From assembly GCA_949825045.1 (NCBI GenBank), contig OX463829.1, positions 18,198,715 through 18,262,714 on the forward strand: 64,000 nucleotides of DNA, given 5' to 3'. Positions 21,310 to 32,967 of this stretch are shown one piece after another. How positions within the stretch are numbered: position 1 is the first letter of the stretch; every line of letters begins with the position of its first letter. Both the position numbers and the translations under genes were made by a program. The DNA is from Argyresthia goedartella (lineage: Eukaryota; Arthropoda; Insecta; Lepidoptera; Argyresthiidae). Under the pieces are notes generated by a model, which made no database searches, had not been told where the DNA came from, and saw only the letters and a program-made list of their open reading frames with translations.

Positions 21310-21890
21310 CTAACTTCAACAACGTTATATGAAACATGTTCGTTTTTAATCGATTACGATGAAATTACAATAGATTATTTCATTAAGATCTGTGTTCTAT
21401 TGGCACATTGCGTAAATGCTACATGTCAATAAATAAATTAAAAAAGGTAGCTTGAACAGAAAAGTAGCATTTTGCTCCCTCTCGTCGTGGAGCAAAACTT
21501 ACTTTTCCGAATGAAAGGTGTGATAAAACATTTTTAGCCTATTTGAACAAACCAGAAAGAAACAATGTTGGCTTGTTTGTTACGTTTCTGTCACATGTCA
21601 ACATATGGCGCTTCATGCCGTATTACTTTTTTATCGACATAGTGCGCGTCATGCTGTCGCGTTGGTAAAAGCATGCCTGACCTGTGTTCTCAATTGCGTT
21701 AGAAGGCGGACTCCGCTAGGCGGAGTTCCAAACCTAATTTATTTAAAAAAAATAAAACTGGACAACTCATTTTAGTAGTCGTGAAAAGCACTATGTAATG
21801 TCTCTGATGATGAGATGGCCTCGTCTCTCAAATTCACTCCTCCATCTATTGCTCACTTTCCAGCCTCTTTAATAATGTACTATTTATGCT
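21310..21890. other. No recognisable gene
   Basis: AT-rich, with one small stem GCGGACTCCGC near 21706. Nothing else recognised. Confidence 0.4.
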
Positions 21891-22000
21891 ACAAGTGCGA
21901 AAAGTTGGTGATTTCCGACGAGTGGCATTTATGTTCACGAGTGAGCAAAGCGAACAAGTTAATAAGTCGATACGAGTCGGAAATCATTATACGCACTTGT
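21891..22000. repeat. Inverted-repeat element with ACAAGTGCG ends
   Basis: The left arm starts ACAAGTGCG and contains TGATTTCCGACGAGT; the right arm is its inverse (ACGAGTCGGAAATCA ... CGCACTTGT). About 110 bp. Confidence 0.75.
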
Positions 22001-23254
22001 ATCATACAACGTTTTTCTTCGCAGTGTGCGAGGACAACCTTCTTTGAGCAAAGTCGACATTGCCGCGCTACCTGGAGGAGCCAGAAAAGGTGCCGGCAAT
22101 TTCCAATGAAAATCCATTACTGTCGTGTTTTAGCGACTGGCAATTTCCTGTGAATATCCATGATTGTCGAGCTTTGTTTCAAAAATCGTAAAAAAGGTAG
22201 TGCAAAAAGGCTTTATTCAGAATTTGGTTATGTGTGACAGAAAAAAAAGTGCAGGAGATCTTCTTGCCACTCAATTTTCTTTCCAATATTTTGTTGTGTG
22301 CCAAAACAATTGTAGTCTTAAATTTTAGTAACTGTACATAGGCAAATTGTCAGTTTTATTAAATAAATGATTGCAAGGTATAATAAGCTGGTTTTATTTA
22401 ATTACTCGCATTATTTGAGTAAAGTACTATACAAGCCTTGGTCCGCAATGACTGCACTGCTGGCCACACTATGAAGGCGTCGAGCTTTTATTCCAGCTTT
22501 ACTGAAATAATAAAAACTCTTTGCGACCGGCTGACGATGGAGTTAAAAATAAAAATAAATCTTTAAACTTAAATTGACTAGTTTGAAAAAGTGGTACTTC
22601 CCAACGATTTAGCTGCTTGGAAATAGTTCATTTCCCACGAGTTCGCAAAGGCTTATATTTATGAACCGAGAAGTTTATGGTACGAGACGAAGGCAAGGGT
22701 CGCAGCGAGGTTCGGTCAAAGCCTTTTCGAACGAGTCAGGGATATAATGTTTTCGCCTGAGAATCCAAAATCAAGCGGCGAAGGTGCTATTTTTAGCTCA
22801 GCATTCGGGAAACATTCATTTTGAGCTCATGCGATGTAGAACAATTAATTGTATTTTAAAATCAACCCCGCCAGGACAAGTTTAGTAGCGACGCTTTTAT
22901 CACCGCCCAGACAAGGTCCCTTTTCATTAATTAGGAACTTCATCGTGACTCAACATAACTCCGAGACACAATAGATATAACAGACTATAAATTCTGCTAT
23001 CAGCGTTCTCAGTTTATTGTAAGAAGACCCTGAATTATGTCTGTTTTATTCGCTTTTAATTTTAATTCTGTGGCAGGGAAAGCTATCCTAAAATGAAACT
23101 TCACTAACTTGCACTCAGGGTTTCACTATTCCTCCCCACCCTCATACCAGTTTGAAATTCAACTCAATTAAAAATTAATGGCGGTCTCACAACTTAGGTT
23201 AGGTTAGCCAATGTCACGTGTTTTATAGAATTAACTGTATTCGGCCAAATAGGT
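22001..23254. other. No gene; possible non-coding conserved stretch
   Basis: 22600-23000 is compositionally more balanced and contains several TTAATT/ATTAATTAGG motifs. No coding potential or known repeat seen. Confidence 0.3.
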
Positions 23255-23335
23255 ACTCTTCGGAGCCAGGACAGGGAGGAGTGGACTAAGATAGGGGAGG
23301 CCTTTGCTCAGCAGTATAACTAACTAACTATCCAC
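23255..23335 (+). pseudogene. C-terminal scrap of an RTE-type LINE
   Basis: Translates to RSQDREEWTKIGEAFAQQYN followed by a stop, the characteristic end of RTE-clade reverse transcriptases in insects (R-E-W...IGEAF). The rest of the element is absent and about 80 bp are recognisable. No tail repeat is clear. Confidence 0.65.
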
Positions 23336-25470
23336 GCTAAATATATAAAAATAAAAATAAATCTTTCGTGAACCTGGCAAGGTCAAGGTACCTATGGATA
23401 TTTCACCCAGGGTGTACATAAATTAAAAAGGCTGGTAATACCATAACAATGGAATATGTTTGACGCATTAATCTGGCTGATGGCCTATTTCATTTTCACC
23501 GTCTCTACAAATCTATTGCTACACCTCAGTTGTTAAAATAGTAAGGATTTCATAGAATCAAAGATACATTGATATTGATATTGATTTTCACCGTTACATG
23601 TTAACCCCATGGTTAATAAACATTCATTTGCAAAATTTACCTTGTATTTAATTTTTGTATGCAAACATGTCTTGACCTGCTCGGATTTATTGCTTGTTGG
23701 CTTGGCACTATCCCAGGCACAGAGTAGGTTTCGTTTATCTGAGATCCAAGGGAAACATGGAGGGTGGTGGGATTCCTGCATTTACTTCTTGTGTCCGCAG
23801 AACAATACAGCCAATTTAAAGGAGGATTTTAATTTACTGAAGGAGAAATCTCTTTTCACATGAAATCACTCCTAAGGTTTATCGAAAAATCCCGAATCTC
23901 GTCAAGTGGCTGGTATATTGGCCTAGATATAACTTGGCCAGAGTCTACTGTACGGTATTTCCGCAATTAATCCTATCTCGAAGATAAGGCTGTTTCAACT
24001 TAAGGGCCAGCCTCTGGGGATCTAAGCAATCTTCACGGGTGACTTGTCAAAGTTGGAAAGGGTCGGAAGCTCAAGAGACTTTCAACAATGCTTGTTATCT
24101 TACAAGAAAGCTAAGAGCATAATGATATCATTTCAAATAAATATGAGCGGAAAGAGGCAGTAGTCCCTTCTGGATCCTGAACCGTATTGCGCTGAAGATA
24201 TCATGCCAATAATGCTGTACGTACATTCATATAGTACATGTACGTGTATGTGAATTAAACCCAATAGAAATGGCAGGAGACTAAATATACGTTGTGTTGT
24301 TCAAGTACACATTGTAAATAGTCAATTGAAAATCGTGCGGATATTAGATATATGGTACAGTTATAATGGAGTTTTCTTTAAGTTGCCACGTTATACCTTT
24401 CGATTTCTTCTAGAATAGTTCAACTAGAATCACTTACTTCTTTAACACATGCCTATTTTCTAACATACTATTCTACTAGCCGTAGAAACTTCACACCAAT
24501 TAGGCAATCCCTAAAGTCAGATTCTATGAATTCCGCTTCAGTCAGATTCTTGGAATTGAGAATTCTACTTCGCGGAGGGAGAAGTTTAGAAGTTCTCTTA
24601 TCGATTTGCATAGTGTTCGCGGGACGTGGATGATGTTGTCATGAAATTAGCAATTGAAATTGAATGATGGTCTCAGAAATTTACAATAACATCGACGGTT
24701 CATGTTCCGTTGTATTTGACGGAGATCGATTTTCGAGTGCGGACTACTAACTACTATCCTATCATATGTAACCTAATTTACCACGTCATTAAAAACCTTT
24801 TAAGCACATACAAAACTCTAAGTAGAAGCACATACCGAACTTGAAGACTTAATTTCACATTGAACTTCCTGACTAGGGAACACAAGTATACATAGGAAAA
24901 TACGCCTTTCCCATCACTTTCACGTCACCCAAAGTTAATATGCCCGATGTAGAGTTCAATAAAACGAATCCTGACGGATGTCGGCAAGAACCAAGCAGCT
25001 GAGTATCTAATAGACACGGCACGCTCAAGCAACATTTTAAACAATTCAACCCTTTTGGTTTCAAAATACAGTGTCATTTCGCGTAACAGCAAGTGAAAAG
25101 TTGTAGTACCCCACATTTCCTTTTATTTCGTATAGCGACTCGTTTAAACGCATACCGACTGACAATCAATCTCAGTCAACATATAGGATAAAGGACTGGT
25201 GTCCTTGTTGTCGCAGCTTAATGAAATTTTTAGACGTTTTTTTTCGTATCACATTGTGTTGGGAGGCTCGCAGTGTCAATATTCAACGTTTCCTGTCAGT
25301 CATGGGTGAGTGCTAAAAATAAAAATAAGCCGCTCTCAAACGAGTTACGCGTTAACACATTACGAGGAAGATACTACAAAGTTAAGATTTAGTAGCGATT
25401 TTATCGCGAGACAGACATGATTGCAAAATGCGCGGTTGCAGAAAGAAAGCCCTATGCTACAGATTCTCAA
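23336..25470. other. No recognisable gene
   Basis: Short open frames at 23609-23863 and 24873-25116 lack recognisable domains. AT-rich, no repeat family of this window found. Confidence 0.4.
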
Positions 25471-25473
25471 GAA

Positions 25474-25571
25474 AAACCGGTCAAGTGCGAGTCGGACTCG
25501 CGAACGAAGGGTTCCGTTCCATTATTTATTAAAACGGCAAAAAAATCACGTTTGTTGTATGGGAGCCCTCT
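25474..25571 (+). repeat. GTCY-type dispersed repeat, left half
   Basis: GGTCAAGTGCGAGTCGGACT, then GAAGGGTTCCG and GTTGTATGGGAGCCC, the left half of a repeat seen many times in this window. LINE A copy 2 begins immediately after it. Confidence 0.85.
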
Positions 25572-27970
25572 AAAGATAAAGATAAAGATAAAGAATCATT
25601 TATTCAGGAACATAGGTAATATGTAGATCTTAATCAATGACATTGAGTGATGGGTCTCTATGCTCTGCCATGGGAGGGCATATGAATATTATTTACATTA
25701 TAAGTATTAATTACATTATAAACAATAAAAATTAGCGTAGAATTTTTAATTACCTACATATATATGACTATATTAGGCATCTGGCAAATAATACATTGTC
25801 GCCATCTTTATAAAACATCACTGAGGTATTCATCGACACTGTAATAAACCTTGTTTGTTAGAAGACCCTTTATTTTCTTTTTAAATGGATGTATATTTTG
25901 TATTTCTTTTACAGACTGTGGGAGTTTGTTATATTATCTAATAGCCACGCAAAATATACTTTTATTAAGATAGGCTGACTTGTGGCACTCCATTTTGAGC
26001 GTCATATGGTGACGCCTGCTTTTGATATTTTGAAAAAGATGCATATTACTTTTGACAAAAACCAAGGTTTCGTATATGTAAATAGACGGCATCGTAAGAA
26101 TGTTGAGACTCTTGAAGTAGGGTTTACAACTGTCAGTTTGGACGAGCTTGCACATAGCCCTCAAACATTTCTTCTGCGCTTTAAAAATAATCTCTCTACC
26201 CGTCGCATTTCCCCAGAAGATTATACCGTAGCGCACGGAAAACTCTACAAAACCATGATACGAGACAAGTACAACATCAGTGTTCACAGTTTTTGTAAGC
26301 GTAACGCATACGCATATTGATTTAGCTTCTTTTGCAAGTGTTCGATGTGTGTCTTCCACGACATGTTGGAATCAATATGGAGACCTAAGAATTTTGTTGT
26401 CTCTGTACATTCAATTTGCTCATTCAAGTATTTAATATTCAATGCATATTGCTGTCCGTGCCCTAGCCTATCTTTCATTAGTTTAGTTTTTCCCAGATTT
26501 ATTAAAAGATTGTTTTTTGTCAGCCATTCAATTATATGTGTTAAATTATTATTAATGTCATTTTCATATATGTCTAAGTTAAATAAATTATTACCGATAA
26601 ATGTCACTGTGCTGTCGTCAGCAAATAAAACTATTGGATGATTTATAGCTTTTGGGATGTCATTTATATATATAATAAACAGTAAAGGTCCTAATACGGA
26701 TCCCTGTGGAACACCATACTTAATTTCCTTTACGTCAGAAGAATACACTTGATCTGTTTTTGTTCTAGGGCAGATTTTGTTTATTTGTGTCAATTGTGAC
26801 CGGTTACTCAAGTATGATTCTAGTAGACTAAGAATATTCCCTCTTATTCCGTAACTATTTAATTTTTGAGCTAAGATTTTATGATCGACGTAGTCAAATG
26901 CCTTTGTGAGGTCCATAAATATCGATGACACTCTTTTGCCGTTATCTACGTTTTTCATTATCGTGTGTAAAAAATCGAAGACAGCCATATTAATGTTCTT
27001 ATTTTTTCTAAATCCCTTCTGTTCATCCGCAAGTATATTATTAAGTTCTAAATATTTGTATAATTTTTCATATATTGCTGTTTCAATTATTTTGGAAAAT
27101 ATGGGGATAAGAGCCACTGGTCTGTAACAATTAATATGTTCCTTATTATCTTTTTTAAAGAGTGGTCTCACGATAAAAGTTTTCAAACGATCCGGAAAAA
27201 TACCATGTTCGATGCAGATATTTATTATGATAACATCGGGCAGATAATATCAGCAACATATTTTATAACTTTTGTCAAAACTTCATCGCTTCCTGTACTA
27301 TTCGTGTTCTTCAACGATAGTGTTAGTCGATAAACGTCAGCTGGGGTTGACGGTGACATAAACCATCATCATTGATTGATTATATGTCAAAGCTGGATTA
27401 TTATTATTAGTATTATTAGCAGTAATGTCACAAAGAGGTTTAACTTGGTCAATAAAATTATTATTAAAAGCTTGGGCTATTTCTGTGGGGTTTGTTAACA
27501 AATCTCCATTGACTTTTATGCAATTAATACTCTCTTTGGGTATGTGATTTTTTGTGTTGTTTATAATTTTCCAAACCGCTTGGCTTTTGTTTGACGATGT
27601 TTTGATGTAGTAGTCATTTTGCGCCTTTTGTGTCGAAACTATCACTCTCTTTAGGCGTTTGGAGTACTGCTTAAATAGTTGTTTGTTGGTAGAGCTTGGA
27701 TTCAATCTATAGTCCCACAGTAGTTTTCTTTTCCTTTTGCAACATCGTTTTATGCCTTTTGATATCCATTTTGTTTTCTTAGTTATTATATTCACTTTGA
27801 TTCTATTTAACGGGAAACATAGTGAGTACAGAAGCGTGAAAGCATCATGGAAACAATTAAATGCTTCATTGGGTTTAGTGCTGTCGTGTACATCACGAAA
27901 AGTAAGCTGACCTAGGTAGTTTCGAAATTTTTGCCCTTGAATATTTGTTTTATTTTTATTAATATATTTA
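25572..27970 (-). mobile_element. LINE family A, copy 2, inserted in a GTCY repeat
   Basis: The 3' tail is a four-unit TCTTTA hexamer repeat (25572-25596 on the plus strand as TAAAGA). The protein matches LINE A copy 1. The 5' end coincides with the MITE at 27971; no endonuclease is found on the far side, so the LINE was already 5'-truncated or was cut there. Confidence 0.85.
25935..27970 (-). pseudogene. LINE A ORF2 remnant, RT core intact
   Basis: Three open pieces. 27970-27337 holds the linker (LYSLCFPLNRIKV, lysine-rich, QNDYYIKTSSNKSQAVWKI). 27186-26284 holds the whole RT palm: YRPVALIPIFSKIIE, QKGFRKNKNINMAV, IFMDLTKAFDYVD, YGVPQGSVLGPLLFIIYIND and LFADDSTVTF. 26359-25935 holds the thumb and C-terminus (VRYGIIFWGN). 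Frameshifts near 27250 and 26320 separate them. The conserved palm shows the family is an RNA-templated polymerase without RNase H. It is fresher than copy 1. Confidence 0.85.
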
Positions 27971-28645
27971 CCTAGTCGGTCCATAAGTTCTGTCACAAAT
28001 ATTTTGCCCCTTAATAAATAATACCAAGTTTATTTTTATTTAATACTATATGTGGTTTGATAGCTCATTAAATACTGATAAATTAGAACGATTATTGGAT
28101 TTAAATGCTTAAAGCCATATTACACAAATGCTAGTTTCTTCAGAGATTTTGCACTTTTTTAACCAATCAAAAATACGGACGTGATTGACTTTATCTTTTT
28201 TCCATGACTCTTAAAACCTTTCAAACTTACGTGAGATTTTAGTCAGAACCCTCTCTGAACCCGTTACCTCATTTTGAAGCATAAGATAACTAAGTCTGGG
28301 TAAAACTAATTTTCATATTCACATTTTACGTAGTGTAAAATGTGAATATGAAAAATCGAGGTTTCAGAATAAATAAAAAAAAGCTTGTTGGTTATCTGGA
28401 ACACTGTTTTTTTATTAAATTTGTGGTAAGTGGTATTTTTGTCAGTTGCGGCGTGTATTGGGTTCGCGATTGTCTCAAGTTATAAGGTTTTTTGTCATAT
28501 TGCTATAATCGTACAAAATGTATTGTATTGCAATTTGATTCGTATAAAATAAGCTTTTTAATCATGTATAATACGAATAAGAAAAAGTTTATTGCTGAGT
28601 TTTATCTATCAAAAACCTTGTGACAGAACTTAAGGACCGACTATG
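27971..28645. mobile_element. 675-bp mariner-type MITE
   Basis: Flanked by TA on both sides (27969-27970, 28646-28647). Ends are CCTAGTCGGTCCATAAGTTC and, inverted, CATAGTCGGTCCTTAAGTTC, both continuing TGTCACAA. They resemble the maT mariner ends of this window (CATAGTCAGGTCATAAGTTC). No transposase remains. A perfect palindrome sits near the middle. Confidence 0.9.
28311..28353. repeat. Perfect palindrome at the MITE centre
   Basis: Arms TTTCATATTCACATTTTAC (19 bp) around a GTAGT spacer. Confidence 0.95.
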
Positions 28646-28845
28646 TATTTTTAAGTGATTATATAACTTAATATTCTGTGAATATTTCAAGCGTCTACCT
28701 GTTGCCGTTATCAATTTCAAGCAAATACGAGAAAAAAATAAAATTGTTGGGTGGGAGCCCCCTTAAATATTGATTTTATGAGAGAATGTTTGTTCCAACT
28801 AATGTTGCCATTTTTTTCAAAAACTTGAAGTCTGATTTTGATACG

Positions 28846-29275
28846 GTTTTCAGTGATGGGTTTGGGTTTGATTGGTGCATGTTCTTGGATAAATGTTACG
28901 GTGACAACTCACCAGGGGGCGCTGCAGTAAATATTTATTTGTGCAAAATCACAACTACGAGTCCGATTTTGTAGCCGTTTTTCAGTGATGAGTACGAGTT
29001 TGATTGGTGCATGTTCTTAGATAGGTGTTACAATGACAACTCACCAGAGGGCGCTGCGGTAAACATTTGTTTGTGCAAAACTAAAACTATTCGTTTGATT
29101 CTGATGCAGTTTTCATTTTGTTTTGTAATGGGTTTGTGGTTGATTAGAGAGGGTTCATAAATAGGTGTTACGGTAGGAACTCACTAGGGGGCACTGCAGT
29201 GATATTGTTTATATTAGCTACTAAATATTAAAGAAACTCGATAGAACTTTCTTGTAGGGGGCACTGCAGTGATAT
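28846..29275. repeat. Tandem array, 130-140-bp unit, with CTCF-like motifs
   Basis: Three degenerate units (GTTTGATTGGTGCATGTTCT near 28865 and again near 28993; a weaker third near 29125), then a shorter 70-bp duplication. Each unit ends in a GGGGGC(G/A)CTGC box: 28912, 29044, 29184 and 29254. Confidence 0.8.
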
Positions 29276-29768
29276 AGTTCATATAAGCTCTAAATATTAA
29301 AGAAACTCGACAGAACTTTATTGGTAACATTACAGTGAGGCCTCACTTGTGCTCTTAACCTAATAAATTCAAGACGATATACGAAAAACTTTAAACTAAA
29401 AATCAGAACCAAAAATCAATACTCGTGAATTAAGCTAACGATGTAATGTGAAGGGATATTCCAATTAACCTAACCTAACCTACTTACTTATTTGAAATGA
29501 AAATAAACATTCAAGAAATAATGCTACAACTATTAAACACAACAAAAGCTATTAAAAATACAACCAAATTTAACAATATTTTTTTAAAACCGAAACTATA
29601 GCACGTATTATTCATATTAATATGAAGTACAATTTACATAATACCTATACTTGCTCTCTAAAAAGTTTGAAATAAAAAAACAAAATAAAAAAAATTGGAA
29701 AAACCCACGACGGTTAAAACGTAGTAGAAAAAGGATAAAATAATTTTGAAACCCCCTATTTTAAATAT
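29276..29768. other. No gene; scrap of a dispersed repeat
   Basis: AT-rich. The last 65 bp (AACCCACGACGGTTAAAACG onwards) recur inverted at 41260-41320. Confidence 0.5.
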
Positions 29769-30038
29769 AAACAAAGTCAAAGTCTAAGTCAAAGTCAAAG
29801 TACTTTATTACTGTAGATATTTACATATACTTAGCAAACGTCATTTTTTGCCTCTTCTCTACATTGGACCACTGTGGGAGAAGCAGGGCGTCGAAACTCC
29901 CACAGATTGATTTTTAGATCTCTTTTAAAAATAGGTTGTGCTTAACTAATACAAATATGAAAAATTTAATTGTTATGATTAATAAGCAGGAATAAATAAT
30001 TACAAAATTATTAACAGCAAGTTCTGTGTTGAGCCAGA

Positions 30039-32967
30039 TTAACCCCATACAGTCCTGTCATTTAAGTAATCTTGAATATTGAAATATCCCTTTTTCGACA
30101 AAGTCGCTTTAACATGCTTTTTAAATTGCTCAACTGGCAATTTCAAAATCTCCAGAGCTATCTTATTGTAGTAGAGAATGCACTGACCCTTGAAAGAATT
30201 GCTAAACTTCGCGAGTCTAAAACGGGGCGCACATAGTCTGTGATTATTTCTTAGGTTAACATTACAGCTATCGCTAAGTTTGGAAAATGTTGTAAGGTTC
30301 TTGCGTACACACATTATATTTTCGAAAATAAATTGACTAGCTACTGTTAGTATGTCAATTTCTTTAAAAAGCTCTCTTAAGGAGTCTGTTCGTTTTAAAT
30401 TATAAATTGCTCGAATAGCTCTTTTCTGTAAAATAAAAATAGTTTGAATATCCGCTGCTTTCCCCCCACAACAAGATACCATAGGACATCACACTATGAA
30501 AGTAACTAAAATATACTAGCCTAGATGTAGTCACATCCGTGCTTTGTCTGATGTTCCTAACAGCGTAAGCCGCAGAACTTAATTTACCAGCCAACTTATC
30601 TATGTGGGGTCCCCACTACAATTTGCTATCAATGGTTATTGCAAGAAACTTCATATCATTTTCTAATTCTAACGTGCTGTTGTCTAACGCTAAACTGGTA
30701 TCAACTTGCCTGACATTTGGAAGTGAGAATTTGATACACTTGGTTTTACCAGCGTTTAACAATAAATTATTAACTGTGAACCAATTCAAGGTTAAAGACA
30801 ATACACCATTAACATCATCAAAATCTGCTTTTTGTCTTTCAATTTTGAAGACCATTGAAGTATCATCAGCAAATAATACTATGTCAGTTAATTTCTCCAC
30901 CATGAAAGGCAGATCGTTAATATATACCAGGAACAAGAAAAGACCTTATATGGAACCTTGTGGAACGCCAATTTTAACAACCGATCCATCATATTTTACG
31001 CCGTTAACTTCTGCCTTTTGAATTCTATTGCTTAGGTATGATCTTAGTAGATCCAACGCTTTATTTCTAACTCCGTAATGATTTAATTTAATTAATAGCG
31101 TATTATGATCAACACAATCAAACGCCTTCGACAGGTCGCAAAAAACTCCGATAGCATCCTGTGCGGCCTCCCATGCAGAATAAATATGAGATATAAGAGT
31201 AATACCTGCATCCGTAGTCGATTTACCCCTAGTGAAACCATATTGTTTAGCGTGGAGTTGTTTTGTACGGTTGTAGTGTGAGAGCATTTGATTGAGTATC
31301 ATCTTTTCAAATATTTTACTTAGTGTTGGAAGAACAGATATTGGTCTGAAATTTGAAGGATCGCCCTTATCTCTCGTCTTGAACAGAGGTATCAGTTTAC
31401 TGTGTTTCATGAGGTCTGGAAAAGCCCCATCGTCAACACAATTATTGAATATATAAGCTAAGTGTGGGGCTATAACTAGAATTACTGAACCAATGACTTT
31501 GACTTATATATCCCACAGGTCTTCCGTATTTTTTAAGTTAAGTAATTTAAACGTTTTGACAATGTCCTGGGGATATACATGTTGAAATTTTAAATATACA
31601 TTACTGACGCTAGTGTTATTTTTTAATAAAGTCTCTGCTTCATATGGAGATGAATTTAGACGGTCTGTTGTGAGTACGGGTACATTGGTGAAGAATGTTT
31701 CAGAAGCTCGAGCAACATCAGCGTTGGATTTAACAACATCATCACCTATCTTTAGGCAGAAATCATTGTCCCTTGGTATAACTTTGCCAGTTTCGCGGTT
31801 TATTATTTGCCAAACTGTTTTCATTCTATTATTTGAATTTTGAATTTTTCTGTTAATGTGTAAAGTTTTTGCAGTTCTACAAACCAACTTGAAAGTTTTG
31901 GAATATTTTTTAACATAGTCATGAAATTTTCGATCAAAGTTATAGGTTTTTTGATCATAAAGGTCATACAAGATAACTCTACTTTTACGAATTCCAAACG
32001 TTGCCCAGTCATCAAATTTAGATTTACAGTTGTACTGTAGTCACTGACTTTCTTTAATTTGAAAACTTTATTGAATTATGTCTGAATAATGCTGAAGAAG
32101 TCTGAGTAGATTTTGTTTGGGTTCTGTTCATTAAAATCCGGTACTGGCAAATTTATATCTAAGTTTTTCGTATAGGTCTCTAGTCTATGGGATGTAATAG
32201 GCCTATAAAATGATGGACTAGTCTTATCCTTAATAGCAATTGGGAATGAAACTGTTTGACCACTGTGATCGGAAGGTAAGCAGTTAATTACTCTTTTACT
32301 TGTGAATGCACCACAGTCACAAAAAACGTTATCTAAGCAAGTTTGGCTGGTATGTGTAATTCTAGTCGGCTCTAGAAAAACATGACATAAATTAAATGAT
32401 TGGAACAGAGTTATTAATCGTCGCTTCAGTGTTGTATCTACAAGTAGATCTACATTAAGATCGCCACAAATAGTTAACTTTTTTCTGTTATTACAGTTTA
32501 ATGAGGGCTTCCTCCATAATTTTCTCAAATATTTCGAAATTGCCATGGCCTTTTTCATTCCTCGGTGGCCTGTAGACACAAACAATAATATGGCTATCTA
32601 ACTCAACACAGGATACCTCTATTTGTCTTTCAACCGTAAGTGCAAGAATATCTTTTAGTTGTTTCACCTTAATATTATTTTTCACTAAGATTAAAGAACC
32701 ACCTCTATCAGCAGTCTTTCTATTGTAACAACTGACAATTTTGTAATTATTTATGTTAAAAGACATCATATTTTCCTTCAACCAGTGTTCTGTAACACAA
32801 ATAATATCAATGTCAGAATTTTTTAGAAATAATTCTAATACAAGTTCTTTGCCACGTAGCCCTTGGATGTTTTGGTGGGCAATATTTAACTGGGGCTTAC
32901 ATTTTGACATATTTAGTGGCTCTTGTATGCTATAGATTTCCTCTATTGTCTTATGAACTAATTTAAA
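30039..32967 (-). pseudogene. LINE C' ORF2 remnant (endonuclease and RT)
   Basis: Seven open pieces in order. Endonuclease: IAHQNIQGLRGKE, VTEHWL, VCVYRPP (32910-32491), then CGDLNVDLL, TCLDNVF and LPSDHSGQ (32585-32076). Linker: 31971-31504. RT: FRPISVLPTLSKIFEKM, QYGFTRGKSTTDA, FCDLSKAFDCVDH and KIGVPQGSI (31410-30946), then VYINDLPF and LFADDTSMVF (30936-30616). Thumb and C-terminus: 30594-30039, ending YLNDRTVWG. At least five frameshifts or stops. The frame is open from the conserved junction at 32967 and reaches an ATG at 32910, aligned one for one with a GGA codon in LINE C. Confidence 0.85.
32958..32967 (-). promoter_or_regulatory. Candidate -1 frameshift site of LINE C'
   Basis: On the minus strand TTTAAAT directly precedes the ORF1 TAG, in the T TTA AAT phase needed for -1 slippage. 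Identical to the site in LINE C. Confidence 0.6.

Noticed and set aside
25982..27127. Plus-strand frames opposite LINE A copy 2
   Set aside because: Antisense shadows; the minus strand has all RT motifs.
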